A DNA stretch of 64,000 nucleotides from Rhizobium binae (GTDB taxonomy: Bacteria; Pseudomonadota; Alphaproteobacteria; Rhizobiales; Rhizobiaceae): the NCBI RefSeq assembly GCF_017357225.1, contig NZ_CP071604.1, forward strand, positions 3,689,501-3,753,500. The letters are read 5' to 3'. Shown here piece after piece: positions 55,402-64,000 of the stretch; position 1 is the stretch's first letter, and every line of letters begins with the position of its first letter. The notes beneath the pieces are model-generated. The model was not told the DNA's origin, made no database searches, and worked only from the letters and a program-made list of their open reading frames with translations. The position numbers and the translations under genes were made by a program.

Positions 55402-56862
55402 TCAGATGGTTTTTCCGTCAATACTTCTAAAAGGCAGTCCCGCATAGGGCGCCATCGCGAAAACCGCCGAAAGCCTGTCGGCAAAGATGAAATCAAATCG
55501 TGTCAAAAAGCGGTCGAAGGGTGCGAAATAAGGCATCAGATGGATCGCTCCGGCGGATTCCGGAGATAAATAGGCTCCTTCCGAGGATAAGGCGGGCGCA
55601 GAGGCAATGGCGCGCTTCCATGCGGCCTTGGGCAGGTGCCGCATATCCTCCCTCATTCCTGTGCTCGTCACAGGAATCCAGCCACCGCGCGTCCGCGCGG
55701 TGAATGACTGCTTTCGCCTGCGAGTAATGTCTCCTGCGCCCAGGGACTTGGGCGCAACGGATTCCTGTGACAAGCACAGGAATGACGGGGAGTGTGCTGC
55801 AGCGGCCTCGACTTTGACCGGTGCGGCCAACCAGTTGCGCACATAAAACCTCCCGTCCCACACCCCCGCCTCTCCCGGCCGCAGAACCAGCGGCAATAAG
55901 CCCCGGCTTTCGCGCGTGAAATAAAGCCCATCACGCCTGTGATCGAACACCACTCGACCGACGGTCATTCGCCCCGGTTCCCCGCCGGTGGCAAATGAGC
56001 GAAGGCGGTCCATATGCGCCCTCCCCGGCACGAATGTCTGTCCGCCGAAGACGGCCGTCAGACGGCCGAGCGCATAGTCCAGAACTGCGCGATCCTGTCG
56101 CAAACCATCAACAGATATTTGGCCAAGCAGGCCGCCATGAAGCCTGAAATGGCGCTCAAGCCATTCGGCGGCGCGCAGCGACAGAGCCAGCCGTGCTTCC
56201 CAGGCCGCGCGAATATCCGTCTCCGTCGCTCGATCGGCGGGTAGCTGCCGGCGCACCCGCACGCGCTCGTATTTCACATCCTCATTGGTGGGGTCGTCGA
56301 TCCACGGAACACCCCGATCTTCCAGAAAAGCGCGAATATCGGCCCGACTGGAAAGAAGAAGCGGCCGCAAAATCCAGAACCGCCGGTCGAAGAGCACCGC
56401 ATCGGCGATACCCGATGAAAGCTGCTCCGTTCGCATGCCGCGCATCTGCAATGTTTCGCGCTGATCGTCCAGCGTATGGCCGGTAACGATGAGATTGGCG
56501 CCGAACCGCTCCGCCGATTCCGCCAGGAGGTTGTACCGCGCCTCGCGGGCCGCAGCCATGATGCCGGTTTTCGGCTTTTCGCCCTGCCAGGCTGTAATAA
56601 TGTGGGGAATGCCGAGCGATGCGCAGAGCGCTGCAACCTGTTGCGCTTCGTCCGTGGAGCCGGCGCGCAACCGGTGATCGATGGTGGCGGCACAGAGGGT
56701 AATCGAAAGATGAGACGCGGCCTTCACGGCATCATCGAGGAGGAGAAGCAGGCCGGTGGAATCGCTGCCACCCGATATCGCGACGAGAATGCGCGCAGGA
56801 CTTTGAAGCGATAGGAGAAACTGAAGGATCGCCGCATGAGGCGATGCGGCTTCCGGAGACAT
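55402..56862 (-). CDS. tilS: tRNA(Ile)-lysidine synthase, with an in-frame palindromic insertion
   Basis: The product is 486 aa and converts the C34 of tRNA-Ile2 to lysidine. The PP-loop SGGSDS is at 30-35, the conserved TIDHRLR is near 60, and VTGHTLDD comes further on. The C-terminal region (from about residue 360) carries a 133-bp inverted-repeat element that is read in frame and adds some 44 residues (for example SQESVAPKSLGAGDITRRRK), not normal for the family. No other frame break is seen, so the protein is likely functional. It lies between cpoB and ftsH. Confidence 0.9.
   Translation of the reverse strand: MSPEAASPHAAILQFLLSLQSPARILVAISGGSDSTGLLLLLDDAVKAASHLSITLCAATIDHRLRAGSTDEAQQVAALCASLGIPHIITAWQGEKPKTGIMAAAREARYNLLAESAERFGANLIVTGHTLDDQRETLQMRGMRTEQLSSGIADAVLFDRRFWILRPLLLSSRADIRAFLEDRGVPWIDDPTNEDVKYERVRVRRQLPADRATETDIRAAWEARLALSLRAAEWLERHFRLHGGLLGQISVDGLRQDRAVLDYALGRLTAVFGGQTFVPGRAHMDRLRSFATGGEPGRMTVGRVVFDHRRDGLYFTRESRGLLPLVLRPGEAGVWDGRFYVRNWLAAPVKVEAAAAHSPSFLCLSQESVAPKSLGAGDITRRRKQSFTARTRGGWIPVTSTGMREDMRHLPKAAWKRAIASAPALSSEGAYLSPESAGAIHLMPYFAPFDRFLTRFDFIFADRLSAVFAMAPYAGLPFRSIDGKTI
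55653..55785. repeat. Palindromic repeat element inside tilS
   Basis: Two 27-bp arms (55653-55679 and 55759-55785) are inverted copies with 26 of 27 matches; the core is ATTCCTGTG...CACAGGAAT. Between them lie two inner hairpins, CCGCGCG/CGCGCGG and GCGCCCA/TGGGCGC. The 133-bp unit resembles rhizobial mosaic or RIME-like intergenic elements. Confidence 0.8.
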
Positions 56863-56873
56863 TCCGGAAGACC

Positions 56874-57863
56874 TCAGCAGGCGAGACGTTTCTGTTCGCT
56901 CGCAACCTTGCTTATGACGGCGCGTGAAGCTTTCGGATAGCGCTTCGAGACCTCTCTCAGGGTCGCGCAGGCCGTTTCCTTATTGTCGAGGGCAGCAAGC
57001 GACATGCCGAGTTTCAGCAGCATTTCCGGCGCCTTTTCCGAGCTGCCGTATTTCTGATGCCCGTTGAGGAAAGTCTTAGCCGCCTCGTTATATTTACCCT
57101 GAGAATAGAGCGCTTCGCCGAGCCAGAAATTGGCGTCGGCCGCCCGCGCGCTGCTCGGGTAACGAGCGATATATTGGTTGAATTCCTGCTCTGCAGTGCG
57201 GTAATCGCCGGAAAGAACGTGGCCGTAAGCTGCCTTGTACTGATCCGCCTCACTGCCGAGTGAGGCCGTCTGCTGCGGTGTGCGGCCATTGGCATCGGGA
57301 ATGGGGCCGGAGCCGATGCTGGCATTTTCGTCGACGCTTCCGCCGATCGCGTTGCCGTTCTGATCGAAGTCGATCGAGCCAAGCTGCTTCGGCGGCTGGC
57401 CGAGGCCGGTATTGTCAGGCACATCGGTGGAGGGAGCCGTTTCGGCTCCCTGCGGTGCTTGGATCACCCTGGCGACATCGTCCCCGCCGGAAGCTGGCGG
57501 AGCGGCATCAGTCTCGCTCTTCTTGACAGGAGCCTTGGCGCCACCGCCGCCGGCACCGGTCTTTTCGAGCTGCTGGAAGCGGAATTCATTGTCTTCCTGC
57601 TGCTTGCGGATCGTCTCCTGCATCTGCAGCAGCTGGAAGCTCATTTCCTCGATCCGGCCGTTCAGCTGCCGCAGCTGTTCTTCGAGCTGCTGCACGCGGA
57701 CCTCGGCGTCGCCGCTCTGCACCCTGACAACAGGCGGCGCCGCCTGGTTTTCCGTGGATCGACCGCCGAGATGCAGCCCGAAGAACGAGGCCGAATAGGC
57801 CGCCCGTTCGCTCCCGGTCACAGCCGCGAGGCACAGCATGCCTGCCACGACAAGTTTCTTCAT
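56874..57863 (-). CDS. cpoB: Tol-Pal system protein CpoB (YbgF)
   Basis: The 329-aa periplasmic protein coordinates Tol-Pal with peptidoglycan synthesis. It has a signal peptide (MKKLVVAGMLCLAAVTGS), a coiled-coil N-terminal trimerisation helix (VRVQQLEEQLRQLNGRIEEM), a low-complexity linker with Gln/Pro/Gly, and a C-terminal TPR domain (YKAAYGHVLSGDYRTAEQEF, ANFWLGEALYSQGKYNEAAK). The start after the 26-residue extension fits the signal peptide. It is downstream of pal and upstream of tilS. Confidence 0.9.
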   Translation of the reverse strand: MKKLVVAGMLCLAAVTGSERAAYSASFFGLHLGGRSTENQAAPPVVRVQSGDAEVRVQQLEEQLRQLNGRIEEMSFQLLQMQETIRKQQEDNEFRFQQLEKTGAGGGGAKAPVKKSETDAAPPASGGDDVARVIQAPQGAETAPSTDVPDNTGLGQPPKQLGSIDFDQNGNAIGGSVDENASIGSGPIPDANGRTPQQTASLGSEADQYKAAYGHVLSGDYRTAEQEFNQYIARYPSSARAADANFWLGEALYSQGKYNEAAKTFLNGHQKYGSSEKAPEMLLKLGMSLAALDNKETACATLREVSKRYPKASRAVISKVASEQKRLAC

Positions 57864-57971
57864 ATGTATCGTCCTGTCCCAGTGATTCTTCGCGCCTTGA
57901 GGCACGAACAGGAGATTTTTCCAATTGCTGTCAAAAAGCAACGGAGTCTGGCCAAAGTGTGGTCAAAAAGA

Positions 57972-57998
57972 AAAGGCGGCCCCTGATGGGACCGCCTT
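57972..57998 (-). terminator. Terminator between pal and cpoB
   Basis: The stem AAGGCGGTCCC/GGGGCCGCCTT has a short loop and a following TTTTCTTTTTG on the minus strand, 24 bp behind the pal stop. It suggests that cpoB needs read-through or its own promoter. Confidence 0.75.
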
Positions 57999-58022
57999 CA
58001 GAAAACGAATTATATCCGTAAA

Positions 58023-58556
58023 TTACATGCCGGCGCCGCCGAGCACGGTGACCGCGCGACGGTTTTGCGACCAGCAGGAAATATCGTCGCAGACGGCGAC
58101 GGGACGTTCCTTGCCATAGGAGATCGTCTTCATGCGCTGCGCCGGAACGCCGCGCGAAGCGAGGTAATCCTTGGCGGCAGCGGCACGGCGAGCGCCGAGC
58201 GCCAGGTTGTATTCGCGCGTCCCGCGCTCGTCGGCATGGCCTTCGACGGTGATCTGGTAGTTCGGATAGCGCGCGAGCCACTGGGCCTGGCGGTCGAGCG
58301 TCTGCGAAGCATCGGCGCGGATCGACGAGGAGTCGGTGTCGAAGAAGATGCGGTCGCCGACATTGACCGTGAAGTCCTGGGCAGAACCCGGCGTTGCGGC
58401 ACCACCCGCGCCGGCGCCGAGGCCAAGATCACCGGCACTGTTCGGCGGCTTCTTGGCGCAGCTTGCAAGCGCGAGACCGGCCAGAAGCGCGATCATGACG
58501 GGGTTGCGGGCGAAATTCTGCATGCGGCTCATTGCCGGGGTGTGAATTCGGCTCAT
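58023..58556 (-). CDS. pal: Peptidoglycan-associated lipoprotein Pal
   Basis: The 177-aa outer-membrane lipoprotein has signal MSRIHTPAMSRMQNFARN plus a hydrophobic part and lipobox ALASC with Cys33. The OmpA-like peptidoglycan-binding domain fills the remainder (about 65-175; VEGHADERGTREYNLALG, RRAAAAKDYL). The ATG lies eight bases behind AAGGAG. It links the outer membrane to the wall and pairs with TolB in the Tol-Pal complex. Confidence 0.95.
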   Translation of the reverse strand: MSRIHTPAMSRMQNFARNPVMIALLAGLALASCAKKPPNSAGDLGLGAGAGGAATPGSAQDFTVNVGDRIFFDTDSSSIRADASQTLDRQAQWLARYPNYQITVEGHADERGTREYNLALGARRAAAAKDYLASRGVPAQRMKTISYGKERPVAVCDDISCWSQNRRAVTVLGGAGM

Positions 58557-58704
58557 GGCCGGGTCTCCTTGCGATTTCAGGGTTTCCGGACAGTAACCGC
58601 ACTCGGTTAACCGCCCCTCAAAGATTATGGTTAACAGTTTACTGATTTGTCCCGTAGTCGCCCGGTTTTCATGATTCTAGGGCAACATGAAGGCATTGCC
58701 GCGC

Positions 58705-60036
58705 CTACTCCAAAAGCGGCGACCAGGCCGGGTCGGAAGCGTAGCTCGGCGTCTTGACCAACTGCTCGTTATAACCGGTCAGATCGATCGAATAGAGCTG
58801 CGGACCACCGGCGCCTGCCGCCTGGCGGAAGAACATCAGCACGCGGCCGTTCGGCGCCCAGGTCGGGCCCTCATTGTGGAAGCCGGTCGTCAGGATGCGT
58901 TCGCCCGAACCATCCGGCTTCATCACGCCGATCGAGAACTTGCCGCCGGCCTGCTTGGTGAAGGCGATGAGATCGCCGCGCGGCGACCAGACCGGCGTCG
59001 AATAGGAGCCGTCGCCGAAGGAAATACGGGTCTGGCCGGAACCATCGGCATTCATCACGTAGATCTGCGGCTTGCCGCCGCGGTCGCTTTCGAAGCTGAT
59101 GCGCGCACCATCGGGCGAATAGGAGGGCGAAGTGTCGATCGCCGCCGTCGAGGTCAGCCGCGTCGTCGTGCGCGAGCGCAGGTCCATCGTATAGATGTTG
59201 GAATTGCCTTCCTGCTGCAGGCTCATGATCACCTTCTGGCCGTCAGGTGAAAAGCGCGGCGAGAAGGTCATGCCGGGGAAGTTGCCGACGACCTCGCGCT
59301 GCCCCGTTTCGAGCTGCAGCAGATAGACGCGCGGCTGCTGGTTGGCGAAGGACATGTAGGTGACTTCCTGCCGGCTCGGCGAGAAGCGCGGCGTCAGCAC
59401 GAGGTCGCTGCCGTCGGTCAGCGTCCGCACGTTGAAACCGTCCTGGTCCATGATCGCCAGCTGGCGCTTGCGCTGCTGCTTGGTGCCGGATTCGGAGACG
59501 AAGACAACACGGGTGTCGAAATAGCCTTCCTCACCAGTGATCTGCTTATAGATCGCATCGGCGATGATGTGAGCGACACGGCGCCAGTTCTCTGGCTGGG
59601 TAAAGAACTGCTGCCCAGTCATTTGCTGGCCGGCGAACGTATCCCAAAGACGAAATTCGGCGCGAAGTCGTCCATCAGCCTCTTGGGTGACGCGCCCGGT
59701 GACCAAGGCCTGGGCGTTGATGACCTTCCAGTCTTCGAAGCGCGGCGCGGCATCTGGATTGGAGATCTTCTCAATAAATGCGCTTTTATTGATCGGAGCG
59801 AACAAACCCGAACGCTGAAGGTCTGCTGCGACAACCTGCGAGACCTGCGCACCCATGTCGCCCTGGAGGAAGTCGGTTACCGCGATCGGCAGCGGCTGAA
59901 CATTACCCTTGTTGATGTTGATCTCGACGAGAGCATTGGCCGGCGTTGCGAACGCAGCAATGGTCACCAGACCGGCAGCGACAGCAATCGCCCGGATGAA
60001 GGAACACTTGTTCATGGAGTGAAAGCCTTTCAGCAT
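58705..60036 (-). CDS. tolB: Tol-Pal system protein TolB
   Basis: The protein is 443 aa from the first ATG, or 436 from the ATG at 60015, which gives a cleaner signal peptide ([19 protein letters not shown]). It has an N-terminal alpha-beta domain ([19 protein letters not shown]) and a six-bladed propeller of PD40 repeats ([32 protein letters not shown]). It binds Pal and TolA in the periplasm. The start touches the tolA stop, showing translational coupling. Confidence 0.95.
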   Translation of the reverse strand: MLKGFHSMNKCSFIRAIAVAAGLVTIAAFATPANALVEININKGNVQPLPIAVTDFLQGDMGAQVSQVVAADLQRSGLFAPINKSAFIEKISNPDAAPRFEDWKVINAQALVTGRVTQEADGRLRAEFRLWDTFAGQQMTGQQFFTQPENWRRVAHIIADAIYKQITGEEGYFDTRVVFVSESGTKQQRKRQLAIMDQDGFNVRTLTDGSDLVLTPRFSPSRQEVTYMSFANQQPRVYLLQLETGQREVVGNFPGMTFSPRFSPDGQKVIMSLQQEGNSNIYTMDLRSRTTTRLTSTAAIDTSPSYSPDGARISFESDRGGKPQIYVMNADGSGQTRISFGDGSYSTPVWSPRGDLIAFTKQAGGKFSIGVMKPDGSGERILTTGFHNEGPTWAPNGRVLMFFRQAAGAGGPQLYSIDLTGYNEQLVKTPSYASDPAWSPLLE

Positions 60037-61173
60037 TTAAATTCCCAGATCGCTTGGATCGAAATTAACGACGACTTCGCTCCAGGCGTCGTATTTGTCT
60101 TTTGGAAGCGACGAGAAGGGGGCCGATTTCATGATGGCGCGATAAGCGCCGCCGGCGAGTGCCCGGCGGGTAGATTCGTTGTCGCCACCGACCGCCTCGA
60201 CTTCCGGTTCGCCGACTATGTTTCCGTCCTGATCGAGGTTCATGTGCACCTTGATGCGAACGTCGCTCATGCCTTCCATGCCAGGAATAACCGTCCAGTT
60301 GCCGGCGATGGCGCTCTTCAGCGCGTCCATCTCACTCATGGACAGCTTGGAACCACCATTGCTCTTCTTGGCGCCCAGCGATGCCTCCTGCGTCGAGCGC
60401 TTGGCACCGCCGGCGGAAGGATCCGTCTTGTTCAGCAAGGCTGAAATCTCGTCCGCATTGAAATCGCTTTTCATCGACGAAGCCGATTTCGCCGTTTCCT
60501 GCTTCTGGTCCGCCTTCTTCTTCTCGGTCGGCTTGTCAGCGGTCTTCGGCTGATCCTGGTTCTTTTCCGGCGGCTTTTCGGCTGGCTTCTGCGGTTCCGG
60601 CGGATTCACCTGCGGCTTGGCGACAGGGGTTGGCACGTTGTCCGGCAACGCCTCGGCTTCCGGCTTCGGCGGCTCCTCGGGCTTGGCCTGTTCTTCCGGC
60701 GGCTTTTCCTCGGGCTTGGGCGGCGTCACTTCGACGGGCTTCGGCGGCGGAATTGAGGCGACTTCTTTCGGCTGCTCGACTTCCGTATCCTCCTTGACGA
60801 TGTCCTTGACATCGTTCGGGACAGGATCAGTCTTCGGGAGCGGCTTATCGCTCGAATTCGCTGCCGCAGCTTCCGTATTGCTGGGCTTCGCGTTCGGCAC
60901 GGGCGGCGTCTTCAGGTCGACATTATTGTCACCGGCATTTTCGGCCGGCTGTGCGATCGGCGGCCGCGTCGTTGGCACGGGCGCAGACGTCTCCTTCTTC
61001 GGAGCCTTCTTGTCGCCCTGCTGCATCTGGGTAATGGATTCCACCGGTACGAGATCGACCGGCATCGCCTCGAAATCCTCGACCTTGAAGGATTCCGGCG
61101 CGCTCAAAGACACCATCGCCCAGGTAAGCACCAGGCAATGCAGAACAGCAGATGTGACGACGCTGGCCTTCAT
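60037..61173 (-). CDS. tolA: Tol-Pal system protein TolA
   Basis: The 378-aa protein has an N-terminal membrane anchor (SVVTSAVLHCLVLTWAMVSL), a long Pro/Lys/Glu-rich periplasmic segment with no order, and a C-terminal TolA-like domain that begins near MSEMDALKSAIAGNWTVIPG. It carries energy from TolQR to Pal and TolB at the outer membrane. It follows tolR after eight bases and directly precedes tolB. Confidence 0.93.
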   Translation of the reverse strand: MKASVVTSAVLHCLVLTWAMVSLSAPESFKVEDFEAMPVDLVPVESITQMQQGDKKAPKKETSAPVPTTRPPIAQPAENAGDNNVDLKTPPVPNAKPSNTEAAAANSSDKPLPKTDPVPNDVKDIVKEDTEVEQPKEVASIPPPKPVEVTPPKPEEKPPEEQAKPEEPPKPEAEALPDNVPTPVAKPQVNPPEPQKPAEKPPEKNQDQPKTADKPTEKKKADQKQETAKSASSMKSDFNADEISALLNKTDPSAGGAKRSTQEASLGAKKSNGGSKLSMSEMDALKSAIAGNWTVIPGMEGMSDVRIKVHMNLDQDGNIVGEPEVEAVGGDNESTRRALAGGAYRAIMKSAPFSSLPKDKYDAWSEVVVNFDPSDLGI

Positions 61174-61181
61174 TTTGAGCG

Positions 61182-61637
61182 CTACTGGTCCTTCTTCTGC
61201 TGCGTCACGAGGCCGATGTTCTTGAAGCCGGCCCCCTGGATGCGGGCCATGACGTCGGCGATGACACCATAGGGCGCCGTCGCGTCGCCGCGTACGAAGA
61301 TGCGTTCGTTATAGCCGGTGGTTGCGATCGCCTCGAGCTTGGCAGCGATCTCGGCGGCCGGGATCGGCGTTTCCTGCAGGAATACCTCGCCGTCGTTCTT
61401 GACGGAGATGGTGATCGGCTGCGTCTCGGAATTCAGCGCCTTGGCCTGCGTTTCCGGCAGGTCGATCGGCACGCCGACGGTCATCATCGGTGCGGCGACC
61501 ATGAAGATGATCAGAAGCACCAGCATGACGTCGACGAGCGGCGTCACGTTGATTTCGGAAATGACGGCCCTGTTCCGACCGCCGCGACGGCGGCGTCCGC
61601 TGCCCCCGCCGCCATTGCCTCCAACAGCCATACCCAT
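61182..61637 (-). CDS. tolR: Tol-Pal system protein TolR
   Basis: The 151-aa protein belongs to the ExbD/TolR family. It has a Gly/Arg-rich N-terminus, then EINVTPLVDVMLVLLIIFMV with the channel Asp, and a periplasmic domain. It forms the ion-driven motor with TolQ. It is followed by tolA on the same transcript. Confidence 0.95.
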   Translation of the reverse strand: MGMAVGGNGGGGSGRRRRGGRNRAVISEINVTPLVDVMLVLLIIFMVAAPMMTVGVPIDLPETQAKALNSETQPITISVKNDGEVFLQETPIPAAEIAAKLEAIATTGYNERIFVRGDATAPYGVIADVMARIQGAGFKNIGLVTQQKKDQ

Positions 61638-61655
61638 GTCAGTATACTCCGTTGG

Positions 61656-62375
61656 TTACTGAGCGGCAGCGCGCGGCTGCAGCTTTTCGTCGATCTGGCG
61701 CGAAAGTATGGCGGAGAATTCATCCGCGAAACCTTCCATGCGCGCCGAGAGCTTGCCGGCATCGGCGGAGAACTTGTTATAGGCGATAACAGCCGGGATA
61801 GCGGCGACAAGGCCGATCGCAGTGGCGAGCAACGCTTCGGCGATACCGGGAGCGACGACCGCGAGATTGGTCGACTTCGAGCCGGCGATCGCCTGGAACG
61901 AGGTCATGATGCCGACGACGGTGCCGAACAGGCCGATGAACGGACCGGCCGAACCGATCGTCGCAAGCGACCCGAGACGGGCGCCGAGATATTCGGTTTC
62001 ACGCGCAAGCGTCACGTCCATCGCGCGGTCGATACGCATCTGCAGGCCGATCGGCGAGCGGGCGCCGCGTTCGAAGGATTTCTTCCATTCGCGCATGGCC
62101 GCAACGAAGATCGACGCCAGGCCGGTATTGTTGCGCTCCGACAGGGAGCGATAGAGTTCTTCCAGCGACTGACCCGACCAAAACACCTGTTCGAACTTGT
62201 CGAACTGGCGCCGTGCCCGGCCATAGGCCAGGTATTTGTCGATGACGATCGCCCAGGTCCACACAGAGGCTGCGATGAGCCCGAGCATGACGAGCTTGAC
62301 GACGATGCCGGCCTGCATGAAAAGCGACCAGAGGCTGACGTCCGTCGTTGCTGCTGCCAATCCTACTTGTTCCAT
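61656..62375 (-). CDS. tolQ: Tol-Pal system protein TolQ
   Basis: The 239-aa inner-membrane protein of the ExbB/MotA type has three membrane helices (near 20-42, 137-162 and 175-195). The central box IGSAGPFIGLFGTVVGIMTSFQAI and the later APGIAEALLATAIGLVAAIPAVIAYN are signature segments. It forms the proton channel with TolR. It starts 18 bases before tolR and is the first gene of the tolQRAB operon. Confidence 0.95.
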   Translation of the reverse strand: MEQVGLAAATTDVSLWSLFMQAGIVVKLVMLGLIAASVWTWAIVIDKYLAYGRARRQFDKFEQVFWSGQSLEELYRSLSERNNTGLASIFVAAMREWKKSFERGARSPIGLQMRIDRAMDVTLARETEYLGARLGSLATIGSAGPFIGLFGTVVGIMTSFQAIAGSKSTNLAVVAPGIAEALLATAIGLVAAIPAVIAYNKFSADAGKLSARMEGFADEFSAILSRQIDEKLQPRAAAQ

Positions 62376-62749
62376 TGATCCAAAATCCCCGAATCCAAAC
62401 GCCCGGCGCTGGACCGGGCGGCACAAAGTGATCTCGCAAGAAGTGTCCGGCGGCCGCCGCCCAAAGCCCTGGTCAAGCTTCCAAGTTCATCTTCCGCCTT
62501 CTTGCCGTCAAATTTGGTCAAAGGAAGGCGTGCACCGCACAAACTCCGACTTTCCCAGTAAGACACCATTATGGTTAATAGATCGTTAGTGCCGGACTAT
62601 GACAGCAAGCCTGTATTCGGGAGATTCTATTCCTGGAGTACTTGACCGGAGCATTGTCTGGCGGCCGAAAGAGCGCTCGTCCTGCGGCGCGGCAATTCCT
62701 TCACATAAAGATCAAGTTTTTACAAGGCCGAATTTCAGCCAATTCGGCG
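62376..62749. other. Gap between ybgC and tolQ
   Basis: These 374 bp hold no convincing gene. An AT-rich part with GTTAATAG and GCTGTCATAG near 62.6 kb could hold the promoter of the tolQRAB operon, read on the minus strand. I identify no operator. Confidence 0.5.
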
Positions 62750-63205
62750 CTATAGCGGCGTGCTGCCTTCCAGGAATTTTGCCGCCAGCGTTTCCGGCAG
62801 CCGCCGCGGCCGCCCCCGGGCGTTGATGACGGCGATGATCACCCGGGCGGCGATCAGCAGGGTCTCGCCCGTGCGGATCTGCTGATTGAGCACCATCTTG
62901 GCGCCACCGGCTTTTTCCGTATGCGTCAGGATCGTCAGCACGTCGTCCATGCGCGCCGGGCTCTTGAAGTCGATCTCCATGCGATGGACGACGAAGACAA
63001 GCCCCTCCTCGTCAGCGCTGATGAGCTCGCGCTGCTCGACGCCGAGGCAGCGCAGATAATCGGTGCGGCCGCGTTCCAGGAAATGCAGGTAGCGGGCGTG
63101 ATAGACCAGGCCGGAGAAATCCGTATCCTCATAATAGACCCGCTGGACGAGGCGATGTCCTGCTTCCGTCAGTTCTCCCGAAATGGAAAAAGGGCGTTCC
63201 GTCAT
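62750..63205 (-). CDS. ybgC: Acyl-CoA thioester hydrolase YbgC
   Basis: The 151-aa hot-dog-fold thioesterase has the YbgC/4HBT start VQRVYYEDTDFSGLVYHARYL with the catalytic Asp, and the conserved FLERGRTDYLR segment. It likely hydrolyses short acyl-CoA and links lipid metabolism with Tol-Pal. The start follows GGAG after six bases. It is upstream of tolQRAB in the usual order, though the gap is long for one transcript. Confidence 0.93.
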   Translation of the reverse strand: MTERPFSISGELTEAGHRLVQRVYYEDTDFSGLVYHARYLHFLERGRTDYLRCLGVEQRELISADEEGLVFVVHRMEIDFKSPARMDDVLTILTHTEKAGGAKMVLNQQIRTGETLLIAARVIIAVINARGRPRRLPETLAAKFLEGSTPL

Positions 63206-63250
63206 AATTTTCTCCAAACTGCGGTGCCCTCTTTGGCGCAACGCTTCTCG

Positions 63251-63312
63251 GCAGGCAAGCATTGAATGCCCGGCAGGTAGGCATTGAATGCGCCGCCGGC
63301 AGGCATTGAATG
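63251..63312. repeat. Imperfect tandem repeat in the ybgC-sqdB intergenic region
   Basis: Three copies of about 20 bp share the core GGCA-GGCATTGAATG (63251, 63271 and 63296 region). The core GCATTGAATG is perfect in all. It lies between the two divergent starts and could be an operator or slippage product. Confidence 0.65.
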
Positions 63313-63368
63313 ATTGTCATAATTCCTAACTATTCCCGATAATGAGCGAGCGATCAGGAGACGATGCG

Positions 63369-64000
63369 ATGAAGATTGCGGTTATGGGCGGAGACGGTTT
63401 CATTGGTTGGCCAACGTCGCTGCATCTCTCCGATGCCGGTCATGACGTCCATATCCTCGACAATCTCTCGCGCCGCTGGATCGACACCGAACTCGGCGTT
63501 CAGTCGCTGACGCCGATGGATTCGATCCAGGAGCGCACCCGCATCTGGCATGCCGAGACGGGACGCCGCATCCACTTCAACCTGATCGATCTCGCCAGGG
63601 ACTACGAACTGCTGAAGAACTGGCTTTCAGAACATCGCCCCGATGCCATCATCCATTTCGCCGAACAGCGTGCCGCGCCCTATTCGATGAAAAGCGACCG
63701 CCATAAGAACTACACTGTTAACAACAATGTCAGCGCCACGCACAACCTTCTGAACGCGCTGACCGAACTCAACCTCGACGCTCACCTCATCCATCTCGGA
63801 ACCATGGGTGTCTACGGCTATTCGACGGTCGGCGCGGCGATCCCCGAGGGTTACCTGCCGGTCGGCATCAAAACGGCGGGCGGCGAGATGGTCAGTCAGG
63901 AAATCCTCTACCCCTCCAATCCCGGCTCGATCTACCACATGACCAAATGCCTGGATCAGCTTCTCTTCCAGTTCTACGCCAAGAATGACGGCCTGCGCAT
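63369..64000 (+). CDS. sqdB: UDP-sulfoquinovose synthase, 3' end cut by the window
   Basis: The first 210 residues are visible. The enzyme makes UDP-sulfoquinovose from UDP-glucose and sulfite for the membrane sulfolipid. The Rossmann start MKIAVMGGDGFIGWPTSLHL, the LDNLSRR segment after strand two, and a long SDR core including GTMGVYGYST and the SIYHMTKC tyrosine-lysine site match the SQD1/SqdB family. The ATG follows AGGAG after eight bases. It is divergent from ybgC. Confidence 0.9.
   Translation, partial: MKIAVMGGDGFIGWPTSLHLSDAGHDVHILDNLSRRWIDTELGVQSLTPMDSIQERTRIWHAETGRRIHFNLIDLARDYELLKNWLSEHRPDAIIHFAEQRAAPYSMKSDRHKNYTVNNNVSATHNLLNALTELNLDAHLIHLGTMGVYGYSTVGAAIPEGYLPVGIKTAGGEMVSQEILYPSNPGSIYHMTKCLDQLLFQFYAKNDGLR

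Noticed and set aside
63251..63312. Three repeats between ybgC and sqdB as a mini CRISPR
   Set aside because: The copies are adjacent and imperfect, with no spacer of constant length and no cas genes.

Overview
The window looks like the chromosome of a Rhizobium species of the R. etli / R. leguminosarum group, judged from protein content and gene order, not from any database search. The evidence is high GC, the block ybgC-tolQRAB-pal-cpoB-tilS-ftsH-glmM, a serC-serA pair with an alphaproteobacterial serC leader, a UDP-sulfoquinovose synthase, and FixL/FixK-type oxygen signalling.

Region 1 (1-28.4 kb) is an accessory stress cluster that appears to be oxygen-controlled. It has a FixL-like hybrid histidine kinase with the heme-binding PAS residues, and a FixK-like Crp/Fnr regulator preceded by a GTTACA-N4-GTTACA site (the K-box bound by FxkR in R. 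etli). Nine FNR/FixK-type palindromes sit upstream of CBS-BON, host-attachment, ADH-GNAT, ChaB-linked, universal stress, GroEL, P1B-5 metal ATPase, BON and FtsH genes. Many products are second copies of housekeeping stress proteins (GroEL, FtsH, a DUF1476 ATP synthase inhibitor). This fits a microaerobic survival programme.

Region 2 (29.1-45.1 kb) is an integrated element of about 16 kb in the 3' end of tRNA-Met(CAT), bounded by a 48-bp perfect direct repeat. It carries a tyrosine integrase with probable arm sites at both ends, an RHH regulator and divergent excisionase-like gene, a P4-type primase-helicase, many small ORFs, an M41-like mini-protease, a tail-type sugar-binding-like domain protein, an orphan antitoxin pair, an IS110 element, a frameshifted nuclease and a trypsin-like protease. 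There are no structural phage genes, so it resembles a phage satellite. Its low-GC cargo gene encodes an 857-aa protein with an N-terminal AlbA_2/Schlafen-like domain joined to a STAND NTPase and a helical C-terminus. This is the best candidate for an undescribed defence system.

Region 3 (45.1-64 kb) is core chromosome: tRNA-Met, mnmA, serA, serC, an outer-membrane barrel, glmM, ftsH, tilS, cpoB, pal, tolB, tolA, tolR, tolQ, ybgC and the start of sqdB. Most of it is on the minus strand with recognisable terminators. A 133-bp inverted-repeat element sits in frame inside tilS.
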